From Phaeobacter bryozoorum (GTDB lineage Bacteria > Pseudomonadota > Alphaproteobacteria > Rhodobacterales > Rhodobacteraceae), in assembly GCF_041893525.1 (NCBI RefSeq), contig NZ_CP169068.1: 64,000 nt of DNA; one strand, written 5' to 3'. Positions 41,873 through 50,461 of the stretch are shown one piece after another (positions within the stretch are counted from its first letter, which is position 1; every line of letters begins with the position of its first letter). A program made the position numbers and the translations under genes. The notes beneath the pieces were generated by a model. It worked only from the letters and a program-made list of their open reading frames with translations. It ran no database searches and had not been told where the DNA came from.

Positions 41873-44800
41873 TCAACCGTCGTGAACTTCGGACAGAATG
41901 CTGTTCATCGATGCGAGAATCATCTCGATTCCCTCTGCATCAATCGTCAGCGGGGGGCGAATTTTCAGAATGTTGTCCTTTGGCCCTTCGCTACCGATCA
42001 GGATGCGATGATCGCGCATGCGGTTCTTCACATAGGTGCAGATATCAGTGGCCTCTGATCCGTCGTTGCGGATCAGTTCGACACCGATAAATAATCCCAT
42101 GCCGCGCACATCCCCGATCGACTGATAACGGGATTGCAGTTCGCGCAGGCCTTCGATCAGTTCGGCCCCGCGCACCCGCGCATTCTCCTGTAACCCTTCC
42201 TCATCGACGATATTCAGCACTTCGGTACCGATGCGGCACGACAGGGTGGAACCGCCAAAGGTCGAGAAGAACTCAGGCCCCTGTGCAAAGCTGTCCGCGA
42301 TGGCGCGGGTTGTTACCAGCACACCCAGGGGGTGGCCGTTGCCGATTGGTTTACCGAGTACCACGATATCGGGGCTGGCCTCTTGGTGTTCAAAGCCAAA
42401 GTAGTAGTCACCAAGGCGTCCTAGACCGGTTTGAACCTCATCGGCGATACAGATACCACCTGCGGCGCGGATCTTGTCATAGACGGCGGGCAGATAGCCC
42501 TTTGGCGGAATGATCTGACCGCCGACAGAAGGGAAGGTCTCGGCAATGAAGCCGGCCACCCCATGACCGCTTGCACGCAGTTTTTCGATGGCCGGATCCA
42601 CTAGGTCCGCGTATTTCTGCGCGCGGTCTGCATCATCGCGCCGGTAAGATCCGCGATAGTCATCGGCAACTTCGATCAACTGCACCCAGTCAGACGGGCC
42701 CACGCCACCCTTTGCATTGAACTTATAGGCGGAAACGTCAATCACGCCAGTGGTGTTGCCGTGATAGCCATGATTGGGCGTTACCATCCCCTTGGCACCT
42801 GTGTGCGCCCGTGCGAGGCGCAGGGCCAGCTCATTCGCTTCGGTGCCGGAATTGACGAAGAAGCAGACCTCCAGATGGTCGGGCATCTTTGACAGCACCT
42901 TTTCCGCAAAGGCGGTTTGTGCCGGGTGCAGATACCGGGTGTTGGAGTTCATGCGTTTCAACTGATCGGCAGCAACCGCCTGAACGCGGGGATGCGCGTG
43001 GCCTACATGCGGCACGTTGTTATAGGCATCGAGATAGGGGCGGCCCATTTCGTCAAACAGATGATGTTTCCACCCACGCAGCAGCATGACCGGATCGCTG
43101 TAGGTCAGGCTGAGATTGCTGCCGAAATGTGCCTTTCGATCCGCCAGAACCCGGCGCTTGTCAGTCGGTTCATATCCGGTTTTCTCCGCAGGCAGGTTCA
43201 GTAACGGTGCAGGGTTTGGGCAAAGTGCGTTCCACAGCAAGAGGTCGTCAGGATCCGCCACTCCGGGCCAGTCTGCCTCAATTCCCTTGGTCGATAGCGC
43301 CAGTTGGAAATGCACATGTGGAGCCCAGCCGCCGTTTTCAGTTGCATCTCCGAGCTGGCAGAACGGCGCGCCCTTGGCGACCCGGTCGCCAACCGAAAGC
43401 TGAGTACAGCAGTCAGGGTCAAGATGACCGTAGAGCGTATAAAATTCTTCTCCGGTGTCGGTATGGTGTTTCAGGATGACAACACCGCCGTAGTCCAGAT
43501 GAGCATCGCGGTTTTCCACCGCCACGACCTCACCCTCCAGGGGGGCGTAGAGCGTCTGACCGGCCGGGGCAAAAACATCCACTGCGAGATGGACGGTACG
43601 CCGGTCGCTGGCTTTATACGCGCCTTTGCGGAAGGCTGGGGCAGTATAGATCAGCCGTGGTTCGTTGTAATATCCAAGCCACCAGTCGGCACCGTTTTCG
43701 CCGGAAAACTCTCGCCCGACTTCGGCAGCCTCGGCCAGCGGCATATCAAAAGGGTTCTGCGGCCAGGTCGATGTCTCGACCGAGAGAGACCCCATCGGCA
43801 GACCCGTCAAATCGCGTCCCATCAGCGGAGCGAACTCACCGGAATATTTCTCTAGATAGGCAATTACCCGGTCGGCACCATCGACCACCGAAAGGCCGCA
43901 GGTCGCTCTCAGCCGGGACGAAATCAGGGCCGGATGCTCACTTGGTTGCTCCAGAAAACGCCATGCAGGACCCTGCGATATGGTCACATAGGGGTCATCG
44001 GGATTGTCTTTGGCCACCAGTGTGGAATTGACGACGCTGACGGCCAGACGCATCCGCAGCAGAGGCCAGAGAAGATCTAGTTCGGTCTCGGTCAACGGAT
44101 TGACGGCGTGGTAGCCTTCTATCAGCGCGGACAGGGCAGCCTGCGGTCGGGGATTATCCAGCACGATATACGCAGCTGCAATGGCCAGATCACAGATTCG
44201 CGGCGTAGCACACATGTCGCCAAGGTCGATCAGACCGCCGACATGGCGTGGTTGGCATAGCGTGCCAGTAACGAGAATGTTGTAGTCATTGGCGTCATTA
44301 TGAATCGCCTGTTTCGGCAGGGAGCCAAGCACCGGCTTCAGCTCTATGAAATCGGCGCAGATCGCAGCAATCAGGCTACGGCGTTTGCTGTCTGCGATGC
44401 AGTCGAGATCGCTTGCCACCCAGTCGGCAGACATCAGATCCCATTTGAAATTGCGTAGCAGCGCGGGATGGTCAAAGGTTTTGAGCGCGCGGGTGATGCT
44501 TCCAAGCGCGGCACCGATTTCCCTGATGAGAACGGATGATTTCGGCGTGCTTTTGGCATAGCAGCGGCCCGGCAGCTGAGTTTGCAGCCAGACCAGGCGC
44601 TCAACCCCGGTTTCGTCTGCAAGATCGAGGCAGAGCGCACCATCGGCGGCCGCCACGGCGCGTGGGCATGGCAGATCCGGGTCAGTTTGATGGAGATGCG
44701 CCAGCGCAGCGATTTGCATCTCGACGAGATCAGGGGCGCAACCGGGGCGCATGACCTTTAAAATATAGCCCTGCCCATCCTCGGCGATTGCACGAAAGTT

Positions 44801-44902
44801 CAGGTCATATTCCCCGTCCAACCGTGACAGGTCAGCGGTGATGCCCCAGTGATTATTCAGGGCATCGGCCCAATGCAATTCGGCCAGGTTCAATGCGGTC
44901 AT
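41873..44902 (-). CDS. Kinase - M23 peptidase-like - class III aminotransferase fusion protein
   Basis: The protein is 1009 residues in one frame. Residues 1-330 form an aminoglycoside/choline-kinase-like domain with catalytic HNDANDYNIL (H201, D203, N208) and LIDLGDM. Residues about 430-540 form an M23 domain with HLAVD (H438, D442) and HVHF (529, 531), so the zinc ligands are intact. Residues about 590-1009 are a PLP class III aminotransferase with VNSGTEAN (683-690), DEVQTG and the PLP lysine K851 in LGKPIGNGHPLG. Mammalian hydroxylysine kinase and the phospholyases AGXT2L1/2 resemble the end domains, so phosphorylation then elimination of an amino alcohol is plausible. No signal peptide, so the M23 part is probably not a wall hydrolase. 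Confidence 0.88.
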   Translation of the reverse strand: MTALNLAELHWADALNNHWGITADLSRLDGEYDLNFRAIAEDGQGYILKVMRPGCAPDLVEMQIAALAHLHQTDPDLPCPRAVAAADGALCLDLADETGVERLVWLQTQLPGRCYAKSTPKSSVLIREIGAALGSITRALKTFDHPALLRNFKWDLMSADWVASDLDCIADSKRRSLIAAICADFIELKPVLGSLPKQAIHNDANDYNILVTGTLCQPRHVGGLIDLGDMCATPRICDLAIAAAYIVLDNPRPQAALSALIEGYHAVNPLTETELDLLWPLLRMRLAVSVVNSTLVAKDNPDDPYVTISQGPAWRFLEQPSEHPALISSRLRATCGLSVVDGADRVIAYLEKYSGEFAPLMGRDLTGLPMGSLSVETSTWPQNPFDMPLAEAAEVGREFSGENGADWWLGYYNEPRLIYTAPAFRKGAYKASDRRTVHLAVDVFAPAGQTLYAPLEGEVVAVENRDAHLDYGGVVILKHHTDTGEEFYTLYGHLDPDCCTQLSVGDRVAKGAPFCQLGDATENGGWAPHVHFQLALSTKGIEADWPGVADPDDLLLWNALCPNPAPLLNLPAEKTGYEPTDKRRVLADRKAHFGSNLSLTYSDPVMLLRGWKHHLFDEMGRPYLDAYNNVPHVGHAHPRVQAVAADQLKRMNSNTRYLHPAQTAFAEKVLSKMPDHLEVCFFVNSGTEANELALRLARAHTGAKGMVTPNHGYHGNTTGVIDVSAYKFNAKGGVGPSDWVQLIEVADDYRGSYRRDDADRAQKYADLVDPAIEKLRASGHGVAGFIAETFPSVGGQIIPPKGYLPAVYDKIRAAGGICIADEVQTGLGRLGDYYFGFEHQEASPDIVVLGKPIGNGHPLGVLVTTRAIADSFAQGPEFFSTFGGSTLSCRIGTEVLNIVDEEGLQENARVRGAELIEGLRELQSRYQSIGDVRGMGLFIGVELIRNDGSEATDICTYVKNRMRDHRILIGSEGPKDNILKIRPPLTIDAEGIEMILASMNSILSEVHDG

Positions 44903-44975
44903 GAGAGGTCCCTGTTCAAATATCCTCAGCCCCGTTGGTCGGGGCGTTTTGGCTATTTGGACCGGGGAGTGGCGA

Positions 44976-46037
44976 TTAGTCCAGCCACCCTTTCAGATTG
45001 CGTTGGATAACGCCGGACAGCGCGTCAATGTGCTCGGCGTCATCGTTCAGGCAAGGGATATAGAGAAATTCCTCTCCGCCCGCGTGCTCAAAGCTTTCGC
45101 GAATTTCCTCGTTGATTTCCTCAAGCGTCTCAATGCAGTCCGCCGAGAAGGCTGGGGCGATCACCGCGATGTTTTTCTTGCCTTCTTTGGCGAGGGTGGC
45201 GACGTGATCCACGGTATAGGGCTTCAGCCATTCTTCGGGGCCAAACACCGACTGAAACGTGGTGGTGATTTCGGTATCGGTCCACCCCAGACGTTCTTTC
45301 AGGAGGCGCGTCGTTTTCTGGCACTGACAATGGTAGGGATCGCCCTGCATCAGATAGCGCTTGGGCATCCCGTGATAGGATACAACCAGAATTTCGGGTT
45401 TTTTCTCGGCGGTGGCATAAGCTTTCTCCACCGAACGCGCAAGGGCGTCGATATATGCCGGATCGTCAAAATAGGGTGCGACGGTGCGTGCGGCGGGCTG
45501 CCAGGTTTCTTCCATCAGGGCGCGGAAAAATTGGTCGTTGGCGGTGGCCGAGGTGGCCCCGGCATATTGCGGATAAAGCGGGACGAAGAGGATTTTCTGA
45601 CAGCCGGCCTCAACCATTGCCCGCACTTTGGATTTGGTTGAGGGATTGCCGTAGCGCATACAGAAATCCACCATGACCTCTTTGCCATACCGCTCCTGCA
45701 GCGCTTCCGACATCGCGGCGGTCTGCTCCTTGGTGATGGTCATCAGGGGGCTTTCGCCCTTGTCATGGTTCCAGATGGACTTATACGCCGCTCCCGAGGA
45801 AAACGGCCGTTTGGCCAAAATGATCAGTTGCAACAGCGGCTGCCATTTCCAGGCAGGATAGTCGATCACACGCTTGTCCGAGAGAAACTCGCTCAGATAC
45901 CGGCGCATCGGCCAGTAGCTATAGTCATCGGGGGTGCCCAGATTGGCCAACAGTACGCCGACCTTCGCCGGGGCGATCTTGGGGTGGTCTGCCGGCGCAT
46001 GAGCGGGGCAGGTGGCGGGGGCAGTGGCGTCCAGCAT
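44976..46037 (-). CDS. hemH: Ferrochelatase
   Basis: The protein is 353 residues and inserts iron into protoporphyrin IX, the last step of heme b synthesis. The opening VGVLLANLGTPDDYSYWPMR, LFVPLYPQYAGATSATANDQ and VVSYHGMPKRYLMQGDPYHC carry the family histidine, then TFQSVFGPEEWLKPYT and PAFSADCIETLEEINEE follow with the acidic residues. Length fits the family. With hemJ at the left of the window it covers the end of the pathway. Confidence 0.95.
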   Translation of the reverse strand: MLDATAPATCPAHAPADHPKIAPAKVGVLLANLGTPDDYSYWPMRRYLSEFLSDKRVIDYPAWKWQPLLQLIILAKRPFSSGAAYKSIWNHDKGESPLMTITKEQTAAMSEALQERYGKEVMVDFCMRYGNPSTKSKVRAMVEAGCQKILFVPLYPQYAGATSATANDQFFRALMEETWQPAARTVAPYFDDPAYIDALARSVEKAYATAEKKPEILVVSYHGMPKRYLMQGDPYHCQCQKTTRLLKERLGWTDTEITTTFQSVFGPEEWLKPYTVDHVATLAKEGKKNIAVIAPAFSADCIETLEEINEEIRESFEHAGGEEFLYIPCLNDDAEHIDALSGVIQRNLKGWLD

Positions 46038-46134
46038 CTATCAGGGTCCTGTGCGGTAAACGGTCAGCGGATCGTTGGTCCGCCCTAGCTATATGAAGAT
46101 ACGGCGGAAATGACCAATTGGATCATTCCACCAG

Positions 46135-46157
46135 AGCCATAGGATAGACCTATGGCT
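46135..46157. terminator. Hairpin after the methyltransferase gene
   Basis: A perfect 9 bp inverted repeat AGCCATAGG / CCTATGGCT with loop ATAGA lies 9 bases after the stop of the leftward methyltransferase. No strong T run follows, so it may be a stabilising 3' hairpin rather than a terminator. Confidence 0.45.
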
Positions 46158-46165
46158 GGTTCTGT

Positions 46166-46996
46166 CTACTTTGGCAGCGGTGTTTCCGGCACCTTCAGCG
46201 CATCCGCCAGTCGCGCCTTTGCCGATCCGGGGCGCAGCGGTTTTTGCTGGGTGTCGGACGGGGACCAGCCGGTCAGGCAAATCAGTTCAAAGGTTGCAGG
46301 CAAAAGACCGTCCTCCGTTGCGTAGGTGGACCGGTAGATATCCGCAGTGTCAGCGAACAATTTGCGCGTGGTTGCGGTCTTTTGCCTCTGTGTCATGGCA
46401 TTGGTTTCGCCCATGCCGCGCAGTTCGTGCATCAGGTGCCACAGGTCGCGGTACTTTGCGGTCAGCGGCACAACATCCGCCACCGGAAGCGCAAATCCGG
46501 CCCGTTGCAACAGCGCACCCAGATCGCGCACTTCGCCCATCGGGGCCACGCGGGGCGACAGCCCGCCGGAAAGGCGGGTTTCGGCGGTGGCCAGGGCGCT
46601 GCGCAATTCATGCAGGGTCTGGCCGCCCAGCATCACGACCAGCAGCAAGCCGTCTTCGGTCAGGGCCCGGTGACATTGGATCAATTGTCCGACCGGATCA
46701 TTGGCCCAGTGCAGTGACATGGCATGGACCACAAGATCATGGGCACCAACCGCCAGATCCAATGTTTCGTCATCCGCGACATGTTTGGCATCGGGCAGAC
46801 AACTGTCCCAGCCTTGCGCAAAAGGCGCCACCAGCGCTGGGCGCGTAAAGCTCCTGTTAACCATGGAGAGCCGATCCTCAATCTCATCGCGTGCGATATC
46901 GTGCAGGAACAGGGCTTCTGGGGTCAGGCGGCTGCGATGGGCGGCGAGTGCGCTGCGGTCAAAGAGCTGCGGGCGGGGCGTCGTGGCTTTGGTCAT
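46166..46996 (-). CDS. SAM-dependent methyltransferase (BioC/NDUFAF5-like)
   Basis: The protein is 276 residues. LFDRSALAAHRSRLTPEALF is the usual opening of this group, followed by ARDEIEDRLSMVNRSF. The motif SLHWANDPVGQLIQCHRALT and DGLLLVVMLGGQTLHELR is diagnostic. Relatives include BioC and the mitochondrial complex I factor NDUFAF5, which hydroxylates an arginine. The glycine-rich SAM loop is poorly conserved, so true methyl transfer is uncertain. It is divergent from comF with only 14 bases between starts. Confidence 0.8.
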   Translation of the reverse strand: MTKATTPRPQLFDRSALAAHRSRLTPEALFLHDIARDEIEDRLSMVNRSFTRPALVAPFAQGWDSCLPDAKHVADDETLDLAVGAHDLVVHAMSLHWANDPVGQLIQCHRALTEDGLLLVVMLGGQTLHELRSALATAETRLSGGLSPRVAPMGEVRDLGALLQRAGFALPVADVVPLTAKYRDLWHLMHELRGMGETNAMTQRQKTATTRKLFADTADIYRSTYATEDGLLPATFELICLTGWSPSDTQQKPLRPGSAKARLADALKVPETPLPK

Positions 46997-47010
46997 GAGG
47001 GCTATTTAGG

Positions 47011-47739
47011 ATGTTGAAGGCGCGGATACAAACGGCTGTTTCGCTGATCTACCCGCCACGCTGTCTGGCCTGCGGTGAGTGGGTCGACAGCGATTTCGGA
47101 CTTTGTGGCCCCTGCTGGCGCGAGACACCGTTCATACATGGAACTTGTTGCCATGGATGTGGAGTCCCTTTGATCGGGGAGGAGGATGGGTTTCGCCTCG
47201 AATGTGATGAGTGTATGGATCACCCACGGCCTTGGCAGGAAGGACGCGCCGCGCTGACCTATGAGGGCACGGCCCGGCGGCTGGTACTGGCCCTGAAACA
47301 CGGGGATCGAACTGAAATCGCCCGGCCTGCAGGGCGCTGGTTGGGGCGGGCGGCTGCCAGTTTGCTTGTGGATGATCCCTTGGTGGCGCCAGTGCCGCTA
47401 CACTGGTCGCGGTTTCTGCGCCGCCGCTATAATCAATCTGATCTGCTGGCCCGACAAATGTCCCGAGACGCTGGCTTGGACTACTGCCCGGACCTGTTGC
47501 GGCGCGTTTGCCGTACACCTTCGCTTGAAGGGCAGGGCCGCTGCGAGCGCTACGCAACGTTGGCGCGGTCGATTTCGGCGCATCCGAAACATGCCGCACA
47601 GATTGACGGGCGTATCGTCCTGCTGGTCGATGATGTGATGACCAGTGGTGCCACGCTTGCGGCCTGTAGCGAGGCTTGCCTTGATGCAGGCGCAAGCGCG
47701 GTCCGTATCGCCGTGCTTGCAAGGGTCACGCAGTCGTGA
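47011..47739 (+). CDS. comF: ComF-family phosphoribosyltransferase-like protein
   Basis: The protein is 242 residues. Zinc-binding cysteine pairs occur in the N-terminal region (CLACGEW, CGPCW, CCHGCG, CDEC), and the C-terminal PRTase loop reads IVLLVDDVMTSGATLAA. ComF proteins support DNA uptake in competent bacteria and are conserved even where competence is unproven. The gene is followed by grxC after 85 bases. It starts 14 bases from the divergent methyltransferase. Confidence 0.9.
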   Translation: MLKARIQTAVSLIYPPRCLACGEWVDSDFGLCGPCWRETPFIHGTCCHGCGVPLIGEEDGFRLECDECMDHPRPWQEGRAALTYEGTARRLVLALKHGDRTEIARPAGRWLGRAAASLLVDDPLVAPVPLHWSRFLRRRYNQSDLLARQMSRDAGLDYCPDLLRRVCRTPSLEGQGRCERYATLARSISAHPKHAAQIDGRIVLLVDDVMTSGATLAACSEACLDAGASAVRIAVLARVTQS

Positions 47740-47824
47740 TCTGAACGCGCTGGGGCTGGCAATTCTATCATGGACTGCCCAAGTTCAGGGCCAAGCCACT
47801 GAATATTTTCAAACGGAGACCCGA

Positions 47825-48082
47825 ATGAAACCGGTCGAAATCTACACTTCCCCGCTCTGCGGGTTTTGCCACGCCGCAAAACGCCTGCTGACCCAGAAAG
47901 GCGTAAGCTTCGACGAAATCGACGTCTTGGCTAATCCTGATCGCAAGGCCGAAATGATCGAGCGTGCCAATGGTGGGCGTACCGTTCCGCAGATTTTTGT
48001 CGGCGAGACCCATGTCGGTGGATGCGATGATCTTTATGCACTGGATCGGTCCGGCAAGCTGGATCCGCTGCTGGCAACCTGA
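47825..48082 (+). CDS. grxC: Glutaredoxin 3
   Basis: The protein is 85 residues from ATG 47825, with GGAG upstream. The active site is CGFC in YTSPLCGFCHAAKRLL, where many relatives have CPYC. The GSH-binding TVPQIFVGETHVGGCDDL is complete. It reduces protein disulfides and mixed disulfides using glutathione. It lies in a row with comF and the nitrilase gene, all rightward. Confidence 0.93.
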   Translation: MKPVEIYTSPLCGFCHAAKRLLTQKGVSFDEIDVLANPDRKAEMIERANGGRTVPQIFVGETHVGGCDDLYALDRSGKLDPLLAT

Positions 48083-48124
48083 GGCGCGGTGATTAAGATC
48101 GGTGGCCATCGGAGGATATGACAG

Positions 48125-48955
48125 ATGCGTGCGGCCTTGCTTCAAATGACGTCAAGCGACCAGCCAGCTGAGAATCTGGTGATGGTGCAGGAGATGATTG
48201 CCGAGGCCGCTGCCGCTGGCGCCGGTTTTGTACTGACACCAGAAGTGACAAACTGCCTTTCTGGAAGTCGCAGCCACCAGACGTCGGTCCTCCATCATGA
48301 AGCGGATGATCCGACGTTGGCGGCCCTGCGCAGAACTGCCGAGGAGCGTGGTCTCTGGCTGTCTCTCGGATCCCTCGCGTTGAAGACGACGGATTCCGAT
48401 GGACGGTTTGCCAATCGCCAGTTTCTGATCGATCCAGCCGGTGAGATCGTTGCGCGCTATGACAAGATCCACATGTTCGATGTGGATGTCACGCCTGAAG
48501 AAACTTACCGCGAGTCGGATGGATACCGCCCGGGCCGTCAGGCTGTGGTTGCACAGACTCCATTTGCAGCCCTGGGAATGACCATCTGTTACGACGTACG
48601 CTTCCCCTATCTGCATCGGCGTCTGGCCAAAGCAGGGGCTCAGGTGCTGCTGGCGCCAGCTGCCTTTTCGCCTGTTACCGGTTCGGCCCATTGGCACGCA
48701 TTGCTTCAGGCGCGTGCAATCGAGACGGGCTGCTATGTGCTGGCGGCTGCTCAGACTGGCACCCATCCGGCAACCAAGGGAAAGTCGCGACGCACCTATG
48801 GCCATTCTCTGGTGGTGTCACCCTGGGGGGAAATTCTGGCCGATGGCGGCGTTGAGCCAGGGATCACCTACATTGATCTTGACCTTGAAAAAGTGGCACA
48901 AGCGCGTCGACAGGTTCCTTCCCTGTTTCATGACCGAGAATTCGACGGCCCCTGA
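48125..48955 (+). CDS. Carbon-nitrogen hydrolase (Nit1-like amidase)
   Basis: The protein is 276 residues of the nitrilase superfamily. The catalytic triad is visible: glutamate in LTPEVTN, lysine in RYDKIHMFDVD and cysteine in MTICYDVRFPYL. HWHALLQARAIETGCYVLAA is typical. The closest class is Nit1, which removes the amide from deaminated glutathione as a repair activity, and grxC is next door, which is at least consistent. It overlaps the next gene by one base (TGATG). Confidence 0.88.
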   Translation: MRAALLQMTSSDQPAENLVMVQEMIAEAAAAGAGFVLTPEVTNCLSGSRSHQTSVLHHEADDPTLAALRRTAEERGLWLSLGSLALKTTDSDGRFANRQFLIDPAGEIVARYDKIHMFDVDVTPEETYRESDGYRPGRQAVVAQTPFAALGMTICYDVRFPYLHRRLAKAGAQVLLAPAAFSPVTGSAHWHALLQARAIETGCYVLAAAQTGTHPATKGKSRRTYGHSLVVSPWGEILADGGVEPGITYIDLDLEKVAQARRQVPSLFHDREFDGP

Positions 48956-49395
48956 TGGACGATACCAATTCCCTTGCGGTTTCGCTGTTCAGCGAAATTC
49001 TGATGGCAGATCAGCTGGCGCGGACCCGGCTGGGACAAGTGCTGCCTAAGGGAATGGAACTGTCGCATTTCTCGGTATTGAACCATCTCGCACGTACCGG
49101 AGTTGAGCGGTCGCCCGCTCAGCTGGCCAAGGCGTTTCACGTGACCCGTGGGGCGATGACCAATACATTGAGCAAGCTGGAAGCGGCGGGCTACGTTCAT
49201 ATCCGCCCAGACTGGGATGATGCGCGACGCAAAATGGTCGCGATCAGCCCGGCGGGACGACAGGCGCGCGACGCCGCATTGGCCAGCATTGTTCCGATGA
49301 TCCGCGAAGTGGTTGAGGAACTGGGAGGTGACCGGGTCAAATCCGCGCTGCCGATCCTGCGAGAGTTCCGCATTAAGCTGGGAAGTCGCGACTGA
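48955..49395 (+). CDS. MarR-family transcriptional regulator
   Basis: The protein is 146 residues. The winged helix shows LSHFSVLNHLARTGVERSPA, the recognition helix TRGAMTNTLSKLEAAGYVHI and wing PDWDDARRKMVAIS. It is a dimeric DNA-binding regulator, often responding to small ligands or oxidants. The one-base overlap with the nitrilase gene suggests co-expression, and its target may be this operon. The motif TTTCACGTGA inside it resembles half of parS but is not one. Confidence 0.88.
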   Translation: MDDTNSLAVSLFSEILMADQLARTRLGQVLPKGMELSHFSVLNHLARTGVERSPAQLAKAFHVTRGAMTNTLSKLEAAGYVHIRPDWDDARRKMVAISPAGRQARDAALASIVPMIREVVEELGGDRVKSALPILREFRIKLGSRD

Positions 49396-49427
49396 TTGGC
49401 GACTACGGGCGCAGGGCCCCAATCCTG

Positions 49428-49463
49428 TAAAACGGAAAAGGACGTCTGCGAACAGACGTCCTT
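49428..49463 (-). terminator. Strong leftward terminator with a UUCG loop
   Basis: A perfect 11 bp stem AAGGACGTCTG / CAGACGTCCTT carries a TTCG loop on the minus strand. On that strand it is followed by TTTTCCGTTTT. No T run follows on the plus strand, so it ends leftward transcripts, either from ubiG or from a separate RNA. Confidence 0.85.
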
Positions 49464-49660
49464 GGTGCCCCCCGTCAGGCTGGTCCGTGAGTGGTAGGCT
49501 TAACGACAGGGCGGCCCGGAACAAGGGCCTCTGTGCATTCACTCGGTGACAGGTCAGGAACATCTGACCCTATCCATGGTCTACCACGTAGAAGGTAGCG
49601 GCCCAACGACGCAGAAGGATGATTGCCTATCCTAAAGTATAGGGACAGGGCTTTTGCCTC
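49430..49660 (-). ncRNA. Candidate structured RNA or ubiG 3' UTR
   Basis: Between the ubiG stop and the strong terminator lie about 200 bases without a gene. They hold several perfect inverted repeats: GGTCAG / CTGACC (49552-49569), GGCCC / GGGCC (49513-49529), and a long-range 7-base match GTGGTAG (49491-49497) with CTACCAC (49581-49587). A TATACT at about 49636-49641 on the minus strand could be a -10 element, but no good -35 is seen. I do not recognise the family: it is not obviously SRP RNA, tmRNA, RNase P RNA or a tRNA. Size fits 6S RNA, yet the conserved features are not clear. Confidence 0.4.
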
Positions 49661-49665
49661 CGCGC

Positions 49666-50412
49666 TTAGCGAGACTTTGTGCTGGCTGTCACGTAATTTA
49701 CGCTCAAATCACGGTCCGAGAGCGACCAGCTCCAGAAGATCGGATTGAACACAAAACCCTTCCGATCGACAGGCGTCAGCCCCGCCTTTGAGAGCAGCTC
49801 GAACAGCTCGTCTGGTGTAATGAACTTCGACCATTCATGTGTCCCGCGCGGCAGCCATCGCATGACAACCTCGGCGCCTAAAATGGCCATCGCGTAGCTT
49901 TTGGGATTGCGGTTGATGGTTGAACAGATTTGCAGACCACCGGGCCTGAGCAGCTGCTGCGTGGCAGTTAGATAGCTGAGCGGATCGGCAACATGTTCGA
50001 CCACCTCCATGTTGAGAACCACGTCGAACTGCTCGCCCGCCTCTGCCAGCGCCTCGGCTGTGGTGTGGCGATAGTCGATGTCCAGACCGGATTGCTGGGC
50101 GTGAACCTGAGCGACTGGAATATTGCCCGCTGCGGCGTCGGCGCCGACGACATCGGCACCCAGACGGGCTATTGGTTCGCTGAGAAGCCCGCCACCGCAG
50201 CCGATGTCCAGAATGCGCAGTCCGGAAAAGGGCGCCTGATCGGATAGGTTGCGATCAAATTCACCAGCAATTTGCCTGGTGATGTAGTCCAGCCGACAGG
50301 GGTTCAGCATGTGCAATGGTTTGAATTTTCCAGTGGGATCCCACCATTCGGCGGCCATGGCCTCAAATTTTGCGATCTCGGACGGGTCTACCGTGGATTG
50401 AGGCGCTTGCAT
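49666..50412 (-). CDS. ubiG: Ubiquinone biosynthesis O-methyltransferase
   Basis: The protein is 248 residues from the ATG at 50412, preceded by GGAGACAGG; the upstream ATG at 50439 is possible. KFEAMAAEWWDPTGKFKPLH, LNPCRLDYI and the SAM loop LRILDIGCGGGLLSEPIARLG are characteristic of UbiG. It performs both O-methylations of the ubiquinone ring. Downstream, AEVVMRWLPRGTHEWSKFI is the family C-terminal motif. It is divergent from pip. Confidence 0.95.
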   Translation of the reverse strand: MQAPQSTVDPSEIAKFEAMAAEWWDPTGKFKPLHMLNPCRLDYITRQIAGEFDRNLSDQAPFSGLRILDIGCGGGLLSEPIARLGADVVGADAAAGNIPVAQVHAQQSGLDIDYRHTTAEALAEAGEQFDVVLNMEVVEHVADPLSYLTATQQLLRPGGLQICSTINRNPKSYAMAILGAEVVMRWLPRGTHEWSKFITPDELFELLSKAGLTPVDRKGFVFNPIFWSWSLSDRDLSVNYVTASTKSR

Positions 50413-50461
50413 TCCTGTCTCCGTGTGTTCTTTTATCATTCAGGACTAAGTTAGGTCAGTA

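Noticed and set aside
44929..44945. GCCCCG / CGGGGC hairpin between the fusion gene and hemH
   Set aside because: The T run (GTTTT) is on the plus strand while both genes run leftward, so it is not a convincing terminator for them.
49134..49147. Second weak parS-like sequence, GTTTCACGTGACCC in the MarR gene
   Set aside because: Only the core TTTCACGTGA matches; the right arm is lost (about 10 of 16 positions), so binding is unlikely.
49468..49485. GGGGGGCACCA-like end on the minus strand, resembling a tRNA or tmRNA 3' end
   Set aside because: No matching 5' acceptor strand, T loop or tag reading frame was found.
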